Of a stretch of DNA of 54,391 bases, positions 17,166 through 26,291 are shown in pieces. Under the pieces are notes generated by a model. The model worked only from the letters and a program-made list of their open reading frames with translations. It was not told the origin of the DNA and searched no databases. This DNA comes from CAZWDL01 sp964632995 (GTDB taxonomy: Bacteria; Bacteroidota; Bacteroidia; Chitinophagales; Saprospiraceae): positions 1-54,391 of the forward strand of contig CAZWDL010000039.1 in assembly GCA_964632995.1 (NCBI GenBank), given 5' to 3'. Numbering within the stretch: position 1 is the stretch's first letter; every line of letters begins with the position of its first letter. A program made the position numbers and the translations under genes.

Positions 17166-18362
17166 TCAGTTGTATAATTGCATAACCGCCGCCAGCACCA
17201 GGCGGTCGAGCAAAGTAATACCGCTTGGCTGTTCTGCCTCCGTCAGAGATTGCGCCAGTCCGGCCGCATTACGCCCGAAAGTGTCCGGCGTAAAATTCCG
17301 GATGATCTCGGTGCTTCGGCGGGCGAAACGAGCGCGCTTATCCGCATCCTCCGTCAGTTCTTTCATATAGGCCGCCAGCTGCTCCGGTTGATGAGGATCA
17401 AAGGTATAGCCGTTCTCTCCCGGACGGACCAGCTCCGGCGCGCAGCCGCAGCGCTCGGATACCAGCACCGGCAGTCCGGCGGCCAGCGCCTCGTTGACCA
17501 CCAGGCCCCACTGCTCGGAGGTGCTGGCGTGTACAAAGGCGCGCGCCAGCCCGTAATAAGCGGGCAAGTCCCCGATCTGGCGAAAGCCCGGCAGGTGGAT
17601 GAGTTCTTTGTTAGGCGACTGTTCTATCCGCGCCTCCAGTTCCGCGCGCAGGGGGCCGTCGCCCAGCAGCACCAGATGAAAGGGCGACTCGACGGCGGCG
17701 GCGTAAGTATCAAAAGCATCGATGAGGCGGAAGAGGTTTTTTTTCGGGATAAAGCGGTTGGAGGCGAGGAAGTAGTTTTCCGGCAGGCCGTACTGGGCAC
17801 GCAGGGCTGCCTCATCAGCATGTGCCCGCTCCGCTCCCGCTGTAAAATAATCGTTGTCGATCACATCGTACCCCTGCGCGATACGGCCGGCCGGCAGGCC
17901 GAAGTCTTCCAGGTAGGCCTGATGAAGTCGCCCCCCCACGAAACCGCCGGAGAACAGGCCGACGATCCGTTTCTTAAACCATTCCTTCCACCCCACCCGC
18001 CGGTGATCGTGCTGCGTGGATTCCGACATGGCAATGGCCGGTACGCCCCGTTCGCGGCACCAGCGTATGGCCCACAGCGCGGCGCGATCGCTCCAGCCGT
18101 TGATCAGCACGGCCTCCGGGCCGATCTCGTCCAGGGTCCCGTAGATCCGTTCCTGCAGCCCCCGGTTAGTAGCTTCCCGGCTGTCGGTCTCCCGAAAGAG
18201 CGTATAGCGGGGGATATGCTCCGCCCACTCCACCGCTTCCCAGTCATATTCACTGGTGGAAGCCGACAATTCAATGGCGTGCGTTTCTGCGTACCGCGCC
18301 AGCCCCCGAATACGGGCGACGTGGTAGGGACCGAAACGGTGGAAGATAATGGCGATTTTCAT
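17166..18362 (-). CDS. glycosyltransferase family 4
   Basis: A GT-B enzyme of 398 residues when started at the ATG 18362, where 'MKIAIIFHRFGPYHVARI' begins the fold. An in-frame ATG at 18407 would add 15 residues unlike the family. The C-terminal half has 'SNRFIPKKNLFRLIDAFDTY' and 'ASTSEQWGLVVNEALAAGLP', which contains the EX7E catalytic motif (E..NE). It follows another GT4 gene with a short gap, and both are GC-rich with the codon style of the conserved part of the locus. Substrate unknown. Confidence 0.85.
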   Translation of the reverse strand: MKIAIIFHRFGPYHVARIRGLARYAETHAIELSASTSEYDWEAVEWAEHIPRYTLFRETDSREATNRGLQERIYGTLDEIGPEAVLINGWSDRAALWAIRWCRERGVPAIAMSESTQHDHRRVGWKEWFKKRIVGLFSGGFVGGRLHQAYLEDFGLPAGRIAQGYDVIDNDYFTAGAERAHADEAALRAQYGLPENYFLASNRFIPKKNLFRLIDAFDTYAAAVESPFHLVLLGDGPLRAELEARIEQSPNKELIHLPGFRQIGDLPAYYGLARAFVHASTSEQWGLVVNEALAAGLPVLVSERCGCAPELVRPGENGYTFDPHQPEQLAAYMKELTEDADKRARFARRSTEIIRNFTPDTFGRNAAGLAQSLTEAEQPSGITLLDRLVLAAVMQLYN

Positions 18363-18406
18363 GGTGGTGGATTTCACTTTGTAAGCGTGAGGGTTGCCGA
18401 GGCCCA

Positions 18407-19498
18407 CTAAAGCAAGCCCCGATACAACTCATACTGCATCTCGGCAATAATCTCCAGATCGTAATGGCTGTCCACAAAGGCTTTAACTTCTTTTCTTAAC
18501 CTTTCCAATGCCCCGGCGTCCATCGCGAGTACGCCCTCCAGCGCTCCCCGGATCTGTATGGGATCCGGCTCCAGGCGCAGGGCCAGGTTGCGTTCGAGCA
18601 GCTCGGGGAAATTGCAGCCCTCGCTGATCAGCGGGATCAGGCCGTAGTTGGCGGCTTCCAGGACGGAAGTGGGAAAGCCTTCGCTGAAAGAGGGGAGTAC
18701 GAAGTAGTGACTCTCCCGCAACAGTGCTTCCTTTTCCGCACCATAGACCGCTCCGAGGTATTGGACATTATCGGTCTTGGTGAGCAATTCCCGTAGAGCT
18801 GCCCCTTCCCCCTGATCCGGACCGGCGATTTTCAGCACGTAGCCGGGCCGGTTGTTGAGCGCAGAGGCCAGCCAGCCGCGGAGAAGGGGGAGGATGCCTT
18901 TTTTGTAGTGCAGGCGGGAGAGGAAGAGGAAGGTGTGCTGATCGCTTGGTTTCTCCTTCAGGATGGAAACCGGCAGGCGGTCTACCCCGTTGGGGATGAG
19001 CACCCGGTGGGAGTGGTTGTTAAATAATTGGTCAAGATTCGCTTTTTCCGGCCCGCCTACTGCCCGGATCACATCGGCCTGCCGGGCGCAGGGCCTTTCG
19101 AATAAGGGAAAATAAATCCTCTTTTTAAGCGCCTTTTGCTGCCGGCTCCAGGGCTCCAGCATGCCGTGGGGTACGTACACCCAGCGGAACCCCTGCCGGC
19201 GGAACCAGCCCCCCCAGCGCGTGGGGAAGCGCCAGCAGCCGTGGGTGACGATGATGGTCTCCTTGGGTGAAAGCTGCGCCTGACGTAAGGTGGCCCGGAA
19301 GCCGGAGCGGGAAACCGGCGCCAATATCCGCCGCTCGTATCCATTGCATGCTGCCATATCATCGCCCTGCAGCGGCGGATGCCACATCTCTGACTCTACG
19401 CCGTAGCGCGCCCGTAGCTGGGGAGCCGTAGCCATCGCCGCATTCCAGATCCCGAAATTGACGCGCTCGGCATTGTCGACGAGGTTGATGATTTTCAT
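18407..19498 (-). CDS. glycosyltransferase family 4
   Basis: A GT-B enzyme of 363 residues. It begins 'MKIINLVDNAERVNFGIWNA' and has 'GFRWVYVPHGMLEPWSRQQK', a motif common in GT4 enzymes near the acceptor site. The donor half has 'FLFLSRLHYKKGILPLLRGW' and 'FVLPSFSEGFPTSVLEAANY' with the EX7E motif. It is next to the Wzy-like polymerase gene upstream and the GT4 gene downstream. Linkage and sugar are not inferable. Confidence 0.85.
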   Translation of the reverse strand: MKIINLVDNAERVNFGIWNAAMATAPQLRARYGVESEMWHPPLQGDDMAACNGYERRILAPVSRSGFRATLRQAQLSPKETIIVTHGCWRFPTRWGGWFRRQGFRWVYVPHGMLEPWSRQQKALKKRIYFPLFERPCARQADVIRAVGGPEKANLDQLFNNHSHRVLIPNGVDRLPVSILKEKPSDQHTFLFLSRLHYKKGILPLLRGWLASALNNRPGYVLKIAGPDQGEGAALRELLTKTDNVQYLGAVYGAEKEALLRESHYFVLPSFSEGFPTSVLEAANYGLIPLISEGCNFPELLERNLALRLEPDPIQIRGALEGVLAMDAGALERLRKEVKAFVDSHYDLEIIAEMQYELYRGLL

Positions 19499-19533
19499 TT
19501 TATTGGGATGAGCTGGGCAGAGAAAAGAACTCC

Positions 19534-20805
19534 TCAGGCGTCTTCCTGACTCACCACTTCACGCACGTAGCTCTGTCTTTTTTTTAGGGGCTTTTTCCAG
19601 TAATTCAATACCAGAATGGGAATCATCATAAAGGCAAAGGTATCTACATACTGAGGGAAATATCCTCTGGTAATCCACTGAAACAGGCTGATGGTAACCA
19701 CAATATTCCGCGCCACGCTCAGCGGTGAGCGGAAGCGGATGCTGTTGTTAAAATACTTGAGTATCAGCCCCATTAAAATATTTCCCAGGGCGACGCCGAA
19801 CCAGCCGCCGGCAATGTACAGAGCGCCGATATTAGTAGTGGCCTCTCCGGAATATTTACCCCACCAGGGATCATAAGCTTTGTGGGTGGTGGCTAATTGA
19901 GGGGGAGGATAATAATCGTCTTTGTTAGGCAGAATGGAGCGGGGGATGAGGCGGATAAAGGGATACAATAGCGTAGTAGCTCCGTAATCGTGCTCCAGTC
20001 CCTTGATATCGAAGCCCCGGATGACGGCCATATCGGCCAGGTTGCCGCGGGTTTGTTCAAAGATGGCTTCGTATTCGAACTCGGCAGGGTTTAATACTAT
20101 TTCCCCCTGGCGCAGGAACAAGGCTTCCCGGTTATAGGTGAAGAATAAGATGGCGTAGAGACTGACCATTCCGCCGGATAAGATAATGAAAAGCTGACGG
20201 GAGCTTAGCCGTTTGATGTATAAAAAAGCTATCAAGAGGCCAAAAAGGGAAAGCAGAATACGGAATCGAAAACCCAGTAAGCTGAATATGAAGAAAGAAG
20301 ACCCGATGATGGCCAGGAGAGGAACACGCGGCAGTCGGTATAGGGCGGCAATGGCAATAACCGAGATCAGGCCGTTTACAAAATTCATCAGGTAGTAGCT
20401 GGCGCCGCGGGCGCCTAAGCCGAGGGCTCTATCACCCAGAAGGATATTGATTACATTGCGGCCGCCCAGGGCAATGTTGATTAGCACTATACCAAAGCAC
20501 AATCCAAATAGCAGCAGAATACGCCGGTGTGCATTTGGAATGTAGTACTTCGGCGCCGATAATTGCTGCTTTCTTTGGTTATCCACTAAAAAGTAGCCCA
20601 GAATAAAACAGACGACAGCCAAGCCGTTTAACAGAAAACCTTCGTCGTAATAATCGGCAATTGGGGTTTCGATCACCTCGGTTCGCCCTACGGAAAAGAA
20701 GTAGTAGGGCGTTAGGAAAAGATAGATGCCATAAACAAACAGCACAAACATATAGCTGAGGTGCTGCTTGATGCCGCCCTCCGCCAGCCCCTTTTGAAAA
20801 CCCAA
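19534..20805 (-). CDS. Wzy-like O-antigen/polysaccharide polymerase
   Basis: An integral membrane protein of at least 423 residues with about ten hydrophobic segments and a large periplasmic loop ('FDIKGLEHDYGATTLLYPFI', 'LIPRSILPNKDDYYPPPQLA'), as in oligosaccharide repeat-unit polymerases (O-antigen polymerase/OapA-like). Wzy proteins join undecaprenyl-linked repeat units on the periplasmic face. The start is uncertain. The TTG at 20805 is the first conventional start, but the frame stays open to 20868 and the extra segment 'FVPYIFTFNCLILFLGFQ' looks like a first membrane helix without an ATG. A small sequence error or a rare ATT start at 20868 would explain this. No Wzx flippase is seen in the window. 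Confidence 0.75.
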   Translation of the reverse strand: MGFQKGLAEGGIKQHLSYMFVLFVYGIYLFLTPYYFFSVGRTEVIETPIADYYDEGFLLNGLAVVCFILGYFLVDNQRKQQLSAPKYYIPNAHRRILLLFGLCFGIVLINIALGGRNVINILLGDRALGLGARGASYYLMNFVNGLISVIAIAALYRLPRVPLLAIIGSSFFIFSLLGFRFRILLSLFGLLIAFLYIKRLSSRQLFIILSGGMVSLYAILFFTYNREALFLRQGEIVLNPAEFEYEAIFEQTRGNLADMAVIRGFDIKGLEHDYGATTLLYPFIRLIPRSILPNKDDYYPPPQLATTHKAYDPWWGKYSGEATTNIGALYIAGGWFGVALGNILMGLILKYFNNSIRFRSPLSVARNIVVTISLFQWITRGYFPQYVDTFAFMMIPILVLNYWKKPLKKRQSYVREVVSQEDA

Positions 20806-20961
20806 AAAGAGGATCAGGCAATTGAAAGTGAAGATATAGGGTACGAAGGAGTCTATTGGTTTGTGAATTTATAGTGTTAATAATTGTTTAGAAAAGTAAC
20901 ATCGAACATCTTGGCTAAGAAGGAATAGTCAAAACTAGCGCCCAAGGCACTAGTTCTGAGG

Positions 20962-21762
20962 CTACAAATATCCAAGTTTACGCATTGTATCTCCCGCTTC
21001 TTCTTCAATGAAGGCCAGGTCCTCCGGTGAAAAGACTTCCTGCCATTTACCCGGTCGCTGCCCATTGTAATAGCTGACAATAGCCGTTGTCTCCGGCCGG
21101 ATACTGGTGAAGCGAATCAACCGGCTTTGCCAGCGGTTTTCGACTTTTCGGGGGAGCAGCGGTTCCCTGAAGGCTGGAGCCATACCTGTTGCCCCGGCGA
21201 TCTTCTTGAGTGCTTTTTCCGTTTTCTTGACCACCTGTTCAAATTGCAGGACGGTTACACCAGGTTTGGCGGCCCACTCGTTTACTTCGTCCGCCCAGTA
21301 GCGGATGCGATTGGGGCCAGTGGCGAAGGGTTGCCGGATAAAAGCGGAAATATCTGTTCGGGCCGGGGGGTAAAAAGATTGCATGTAAATATGATTGGAA
21401 GGCATCACGCTGCGCACATCGCGGTAGACATAAAATATATCTGCTTCCGCTTCCAGCCACTCCATCCAGGCAGGGAACTGTCTTTTTAATGTACTGTAGG
21501 AATATACATGTGATTTGACAATGGGACGCTCACAGCGGCGAAGGATAGTCATTGCCTTCTCTTCAGTTAGTCGCCGGGATGGGTTTTTAGCGAGGAATCC
21601 CTCTATAGACAAATAGAGATTTCCTAGTGATTCCCAGGGATATTTCCAGCCGTTGGTCTCCGGAAACTGTTTGCGGATCAGGTCGATCGTCAGATGGGTG
21701 CCCGAGCGGGGATGGGAAAGGATGAAGATAGGTTTGCCGAATTCGGTAAATGTGTTTTGCAA
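20962..21762 (-). CDS. PAPS-dependent sulfotransferase
   Basis: A sulfotransferase of 266 residues. The 5'-phosphosulfate-binding loop is 'PIFILSHPRSGTHLTIDLI' near residue 12. The 3'-phosphate motif is 'FYVYRDVRSVMPSNHIYM' with the expected Arg and Ser. It would transfer sulfate from PAPS to a hydroxyl of the growing glycan in the cytoplasm. It is one of three sulfotransferase genes here, each of a different subfamily. The Wzy-like gene lies downstream. PAPS synthesis genes are not in the window. Confidence 0.85.
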   Translation of the reverse strand: MQNTFTEFGKPIFILSHPRSGTHLTIDLIRKQFPETNGWKYPWESLGNLYLSIEGFLAKNPSRRLTEEKAMTILRRCERPIVKSHVYSYSTLKRQFPAWMEWLEAEADIFYVYRDVRSVMPSNHIYMQSFYPPARTDISAFIRQPFATGPNRIRYWADEVNEWAAKPGVTVLQFEQVVKKTEKALKKIAGATGMAPAFREPLLPRKVENRWQSRLIRFTSIRPETTAIVSYYNGQRPGKWQEVFSPEDLAFIEEEAGDTMRKLGYL

Positions 21763-21801
21763 AGACGATTGAAGGTTTGACTGGTTGATAAGACAATGAG
21801 G

Positions 21802-21825
21802 AAGTTATTCTTTGCCGGCCCCTTA
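21802..21825. repeat. terminal fragment of the MITE-like family
   Basis: This stretch closely matches the right end of the element at 15968-16131 (ATTCTTCTCCGGCCCCTTA there, ATTCTTTGCCGGCCCCTTA here). No matching left end is present, so it is a solo tip. It lies in the 71-base gap between a GT4 gene and a sulfotransferase gene. Confidence 0.55.
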
Positions 21826-21833
21826 GATGGACA

Positions 21834-23054
21834 CTATAAAGAATCGATTAACTTTTGTACTTCAATTTTATGCTGCTCCCAGGAGTAGCTTTCTGCTGCT
21901 CTGCGTGCTTGTCTGGACATTTCGGCAAATTCTGTCCCATCCAAATCCCGCAATTGCCAGATGGCTTTTTCCAATGCTGCTACATCTCTAATCGGAATCA
22001 CAAAACCATTCTCTCCTTCCCGGATGATATCTGGTCCCATTGAATTAGGCGTGGTAATAACTGGCAGGCCAGCCGCCATAGCTTCAATGATGACAAACCC
22101 AAAGCCTTCAAACAGAGTCGGCAGTACAAGAACATCAAATTCTCGATATTTCTTGAATAATTCTTGCTGACTGATAGGCGCATGATAATGATAAAGCCCT
22201 TTATAAGGTTTCAGGTTTTCGCCGTTCCCCTGTAAGTGTCCCAGTAAATGGAGTTCAATACGCTGATCAGGGCCGATATTTTTCATGGCCTCCAGTAGGT
22301 ATTTAATACCCTTGGTTTGAGAAAGGCGGCCGACAAATAGTAGCTTTAGAGGGTATTCTGGTGAATAGCTGTTTTCTTCTTTCGGTAGAATAGCTTCTGT
22401 CTTTACGCCCAGTGGTAAGACATGAATGGGAGCGGTAATCCCTCGTTTTTTCAATACTTTTTTAGCGTAGGAACAAGCCGTAACGATATGGGAAGCGGTG
22501 TGAAGTTCTTCAAAAAGCCTATCTTCGTAGCCGGAAGGATAGGAGGTGGTGAAAATAGTATTTGCCCATTCGGGATGAAGTTTCTTTTCTTCGAGAAGGA
22601 GTTCCTTAATCTCTGAAGGATGAATCGAAGGCATTTCGTAAATGGCCTTCCATCTTTTAGTGATAGCCGTCCGCATACTATGTAGACAACTGCCTTGAAA
22701 GCCCCAGAAGACATGGTTCCCTTTTAGTTTTTCTACCTGCCGGGCTACATAGCGATCAAATTGAACATCCCTTTGGTAGACTTGCCTTTGTACGGATTCT
22801 GTGTTGCCGAATAGGCTACGAAGAACTATTTCTTTAAATTCAAATCGCCAATTGGGTTTTATCTTGTTACCATGTAATCCTGGTTCAAATCGACGGGTCC
22901 AGAAGGTGTTTCCGGTTTTTAGCAGCAAGTTTTGTATACGTTGGTCTTGGATATAAGAACTTGTATAGAACCGCTTCAGTCGACCAAGTTGGTGCAAAGC
23001 CTTGGCTAGATAATAGGCGTGTTGTTTGCCGGCGTGGGAGAGGAGTATATTCAT
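21834..23054 (-). CDS. glycosyltransferase family 4
   Basis: A GT-B enzyme of 406 residues. N-terminal 'NILLSHAGKQHAYYLAKALH' is the first strand and loop. The donor domain has 'KLLFVGRLSQTKGIKYLLEA' and 'VLPTLFEGFGFVIIEAMAAG' (EX7E motif intact). Its ATG at 23054 overlaps by 4 bases a TGA at 23051-23053 that would end the upstream glycosyltransferase gene if its amber codon were read through, so the two were once a coupled pair. Sugar specificity unknown. Confidence 0.88.
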   Translation of the reverse strand: MNILLSHAGKQHAYYLAKALHQLGRLKRFYTSSYIQDQRIQNLLLKTGNTFWTRRFEPGLHGNKIKPNWRFEFKEIVLRSLFGNTESVQRQVYQRDVQFDRYVARQVEKLKGNHVFWGFQGSCLHSMRTAITKRWKAIYEMPSIHPSEIKELLLEEKKLHPEWANTIFTTSYPSGYEDRLFEELHTASHIVTACSYAKKVLKKRGITAPIHVLPLGVKTEAILPKEENSYSPEYPLKLLFVGRLSQTKGIKYLLEAMKNIGPDQRIELHLLGHLQGNGENLKPYKGLYHYHAPISQQELFKKYREFDVLVLPTLFEGFGFVIIEAMAAGLPVITTPNSMGPDIIREGENGFVIPIRDVAALEKAIWQLRDLDGTEFAEMSRQARRAAESYSWEQHKIEVQKLIDSL

Positions 23055-23959
23055 CGACGGAACAGGGAGTCAAACTTTTTACAGAACTTCTGGAAGTAAA
23101 GTGTCCCAGAGAAAAATGGCCTGGAAAGATAAAACTCCGGAGTCCAATATTTAAAATAAGAAGTTAGAATGCTTTTACTTTTACCACCCTGAAAATGTAA
23201 GGTATGGAATCGAATTTGGTGTTTCTTTTCAATGTGAAAAGCGAAAGGTTTCTTTTGTTCGAAAACAATTTCCTTAATCCCATTTTTCGAACGATATTCC
23301 TTCGTGTAATCTATAGTTACATCAAAAGTAGAATTTTTGATAATTTTTGAAATATCCAGTATCTATTCTGGATGTTCCTGAATAAAATCCCGGAAAAAAG
23401 TCATGTCGGATATCCCTCCACCAGGAGATACTTCCAGGTACTGCTTAAACCGCTTTTCAAGGTTGATAACACCTTGTAGAGAAGAATAATGGTCGATGAT
23501 AGTTTGACATAATTTTTCCAGACTTTCCCTGGAATGAATGAAATTTGTATGTGCGCTGGAAAGCGGCATTGTCATACCCCATTCCTGGAAAGCGTTGGCA
23601 CATTTAGTTAAATCTGAATACACGAGAATGTCGGAGTCAAGATATACACACGCCGCTAGTTTTTGACTTTGCATAAATTCCAGCAGGATGAACCAGCGCT
23701 GGATACAGAACAATTCAAAACTATGTCCTATAGTGCTAAAATGCCGGTAAATACCTGCAAATTTCTCAGCTTGTTTGAAAAAGCGATTGATATTAACAGG
23801 TTGTGTCCAGATTTGAAAATGACGCGTATGCCGATCCCCAACTAAATAGATTGTAGAATCTGGATTAGTTTTCCTCAACTGGTAAATAGTATACGGTAGG
23901 TACCAGCTATTTCCCCGGTGAATAAGTACAATAGGAATACCCGTCTTCTCAGTCTTCAT
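23051..23959 (-). pseudogene. GT-A-like glycosyltransferase interrupted by an in-frame amber codon
   Basis: The gene starts at the ATG 23959 ('MKTEKTGIPIVLIHRGNSWY') and has the DxD-type motif 'CVYLDSDILVYSDL' near residue 113, typical of GT-A nucleotide-sugar transferases. Codon 199 is TAG (23363-23365), after 'FFRDFIQEHPE'. The same frame then continues without a stop for 103 codons ('ILDISKIIKNSTFDVTID' to 'YFQKFCKKFDSLFRR') and ends in a TGA at 23051-23053 that overlaps the next ATG as ATGA. The full protein would be about 302 residues. The start overlaps the upstream GT4 gene by 11 bases. Most likely a nonsense mutation. Amber readthrough or a base-call error are alternatives. Confidence 0.85.
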
Positions 23960-25097
23960 GCAGCGTTTGGATGACTTTTTGAACCTGGAGATCCCACCGC
24001 GCGTAATGCAGGTATTGGTCCCAACCAGCTTTCCACTCCTGGGCAGGCCTGGACAGCGCCCTTTCCAGCGCTTCTTCCAATGCCAATTGATCATCCGGCC
24101 GGCAAACCGTACCGAGACCATATTTCTCTACAATTTGAGACAGGCTGCTTGCGACCTTTCCCGTTATGACTGGTTTCCGGAAGGGAGCAACTAAATGAAG
24201 AATGCCGCTTTGGGAGGTAAAAGAAGCTGAATAATAGAGGGAGATGAGATCCGAGGCCTGGATTAAGGCTGCCATCTCTCCTGCCGCCAGATATTTTTCA
24301 ATCCATACCGTTCGAGCATTGACCTTTAGTTCGTCTGCAAGATGTTTATATTGGTCAAGACTTATGCCCGATGTGGACGGCTTACCGGCGATGACCAGTA
24401 CGCATTCGGTAAACCGAGTCAACGCGCGGATCAGATATTCGTAATTCTTTTCCGGCCGGATGTTGCCGGGAATACTGATGAGTATTCTGCCATTCTTTTT
24501 TAAAGCTTCCAGTTTGTGGAAAAAGTCTTCGTCAAAATCACCCAGCTCGTAAATGCCGTGGGGTACGCTTAGGTAGGTTAATCCTGGCCTGGGAGCATAA
24601 TAGGGCTTGGCCGGTATATATTCGTGGTATAGCGCCAAATCTTGTAAAGACATAAGTTTGTGCATGGAATATCGAGCCCACCACGGATGCGGTGGATAAT
24701 CATCCCGGTCCGGATCATGCAGAAAAATCCCGAATTGGTGTTTCTTTCGTAGAAAGAACCGAAAGAGCGGCACCCAGAAGGGGGCTGAGAATTGTTCGAA
24801 ATCATTGAAGAGGACAAAGCTTTTTTGCGTACGCAGCAAAAAAACCAACAATAGGAACGGATTGAGAAAGTTGCGCAACAAAAAGTTCAGGCGCCGCATC
24901 AGTTTGGGGCCTTGCACCCGGTCCGGAAGTAGTACGGCCTTTACGCCGACTTCCCGGTAATCGCTGTTCCGGGGAATAAGCAGCAGGCAGCTGGTTACCT
25001 GGGGCGCGGTCTGGTAGTGCCGGTGTAACTGCAGGACGTATTCGTAGCAGCCGCCGAAGGAGCTGGATTCGTAGAGGATGATTTGTTGGCCTTCCAC
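23949..25097 (-). CDS. glycosyltransferase family 4-like
   Basis: A GT-B enzyme of 382 residues when started at the GTG 25097 ('VEGQQIILYESSSFGGCYEY'). The frame runs on upstream to 25142, but that part ('CVFVPSWPNCS') does not look like protein. The donor half contains 'GRILISIPGNIRPEKNYEYL' and 'SGILHLVAPFRKPVITGKVA'. It resembles polysaccharide GT4 proteins with a weakened EX7E region. It overlaps the amber-interrupted glycosyltransferase gene by 11 bases, pointing to one transcript. Confidence 0.75.
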   Translation of the reverse strand: MEGQQIILYESSSFGGCYEYVLQLHRHYQTAPQVTSCLLLIPRNSDYREVGVKAVLLPDRVQGPKLMRRLNFLLRNFLNPFLLLVFLLRTQKSFVLFNDFEQFSAPFWVPLFRFFLRKKHQFGIFLHDPDRDDYPPHPWWARYSMHKLMSLQDLALYHEYIPAKPYYAPRPGLTYLSVPHGIYELGDFDEDFFHKLEALKKNGRILISIPGNIRPEKNYEYLIRALTRFTECVLVIAGKPSTSGISLDQYKHLADELKVNARTVWIEKYLAAGEMAALIQASDLISLYYSASFTSQSGILHLVAPFRKPVITGKVASSLSQIVEKYGLGTVCRPDDQLALEEALERALSRPAQEWKAGWDQYLHYARWDLQVQKVIQTLHED

Positions 25098-25171
25098 TAC
25101 TGAACAGTTAGGCCACGAAGGCACAAAGACACAAATACACAAAGAAAATATACTGGAAGACTTTCATGTAT

Positions 25172-26194
25172 TTAGCGATTGAGTTTGGCATGTAGTTTGG
25201 TTCTTCCCTGGAGCTTTTCTGCTGTTTTAGTCGTCAGGCCGGTGATATAGCCTTTCAGATACTGTATCCGACTCGCCTCGATCAGGTAAAGGCTGTAGAA
25301 AAAGACGGACAGGTCGTATTTGTCCGAACGGTGCGCGAGCCAGCGGCGGAAGGCGTTGCGATAGGAGCGTAGGCCCAGCAGGCCGGGGACGGCCGGTGCC
25401 AGAAAGAGCGCGTTTTGCGTGAGCAGGACCAGGAGCAGGAAAAGGAACAAACCGTAGCGCAGGCTGGTCTCGATCAGGTTGGACCAGAAGTTGCGGTAGT
25501 TGATCCGGCTTTCGCCGTCGCCCAGGCCGTAGCGGTAGGCTTCTTTGGCGAAGCCTCGGAGCGTTTTGTGGCGTTCCCAATAGACGTATGGTTCAGTAAC
25601 AAATTGGTAATGGAAGCCGTATTTCTTTACCTGCTTCCAGAAAATGGTGTCGTCGGCGGCGAGGGTCAGCCATTCCGGATAACCGCCGATCCGTTCCCAG
25701 AGGTATTTGTAGTAGGCGATGGAGCGGCTAGAAACTGAGAAATAATCGTCCATATGCACGGGATAGCCGTCTTGCAGGAGGTAATCCGCTTTGGCTGCCA
25801 TCGTCTGGATGTCTTCTTCGCGTACGGAAAAAGCGCCGCCAACAACTTCTATGTCCGTTTCCTGAAAAGGCGTTATAATAGATTCCAACCAGCGGGGATG
25901 AAACCGGCAGCCGAAATCGGTGCTGGCAATAAGATTATGCGTAGCGGCGGCAATGGCCTGGTTGCGGCCTTCGGCTACGTTGCAGCCCGGCTCCTGGAGA
26001 ATGACGATAGGAATTGGGGATTCTTCCTGCCACTGCATTAGGCGCTCATAGGTGCCGTCGGTGGAGCCGGCGTCGGTGATGATGATTTCGGTTGGGGATA
26101 GCGTTTGGGATTCGATATCACATATAGTCTGGTTTAAACGTTTGGCCTCATTGAAAACAGTAGAAACAAGTGAAAAACTTTTATTCAAAATCAA
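25172..26194 (-). CDS. glycosyltransferase family 2 with membrane segment
   Basis: A GT-A enzyme of 340 residues. 'FSLVSTVFNEAKRLNQTICD' and 'EIIITDAGSTDGTYERLMQ' are the donor-binding strands. 'IASTDFGCRFHPRWLE' holds the acidic metal-site position. 'LTLAADDTIFWKQVKKYG' is the ED-like catalytic region. A hydrophobic stretch 'YGLFLFLLLVLLTQNALFL' near residue 245 should anchor it in the inner membrane, followed by a basic tail. Reads the same way as its neighbours. Substrate unknown. Confidence 0.85.
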   Translation of the reverse strand: MILNKSFSLVSTVFNEAKRLNQTICDIESQTLSPTEIIITDAGSTDGTYERLMQWQEESPIPIVILQEPGCNVAEGRNQAIAAATHNLIASTDFGCRFHPRWLESIITPFQETDIEVVGGAFSVREEDIQTMAAKADYLLQDGYPVHMDDYFSVSSRSIAYYKYLWERIGGYPEWLTLAADDTIFWKQVKKYGFHYQFVTEPYVYWERHKTLRGFAKEAYRYGLGDGESRINYRNFWSNLIETSLRYGLFLFLLLVLLTQNALFLAPAVPGLLGLRSYRNAFRRWLAHRSDKYDLSVFFYSLYLIEASRIQYLKGYITGLTTKTAEKLQGRTKLHAKLNR

Positions 26195-26291
26195 TGACTG
26201 GTTTTTTAAAATTATATGATTAGGATTCGGAAGATATATCGGCTACTATGAATCATGGTTACTTTGAGATCTCAGTTGTTTTTCTTACGGT

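Noticed and set aside
17178..18410. Plus-strand frame of 410 codons opposite a GT4 gene
   Set aside because: Antisense to a GT4 gene with clear motifs. It has no domain of its own and is His/Arg/Gln-rich, as shadows usually are.
23363..24121. Extended start at 24121 for the amber-interrupted glycosyltransferase
   Set aside because: The first 54 codons would overlap the upstream GT4 gene in another frame and look unlike protein (Trp/Lys/Arg-rich). The ATG at 23959 starts a normal GT-A strand.
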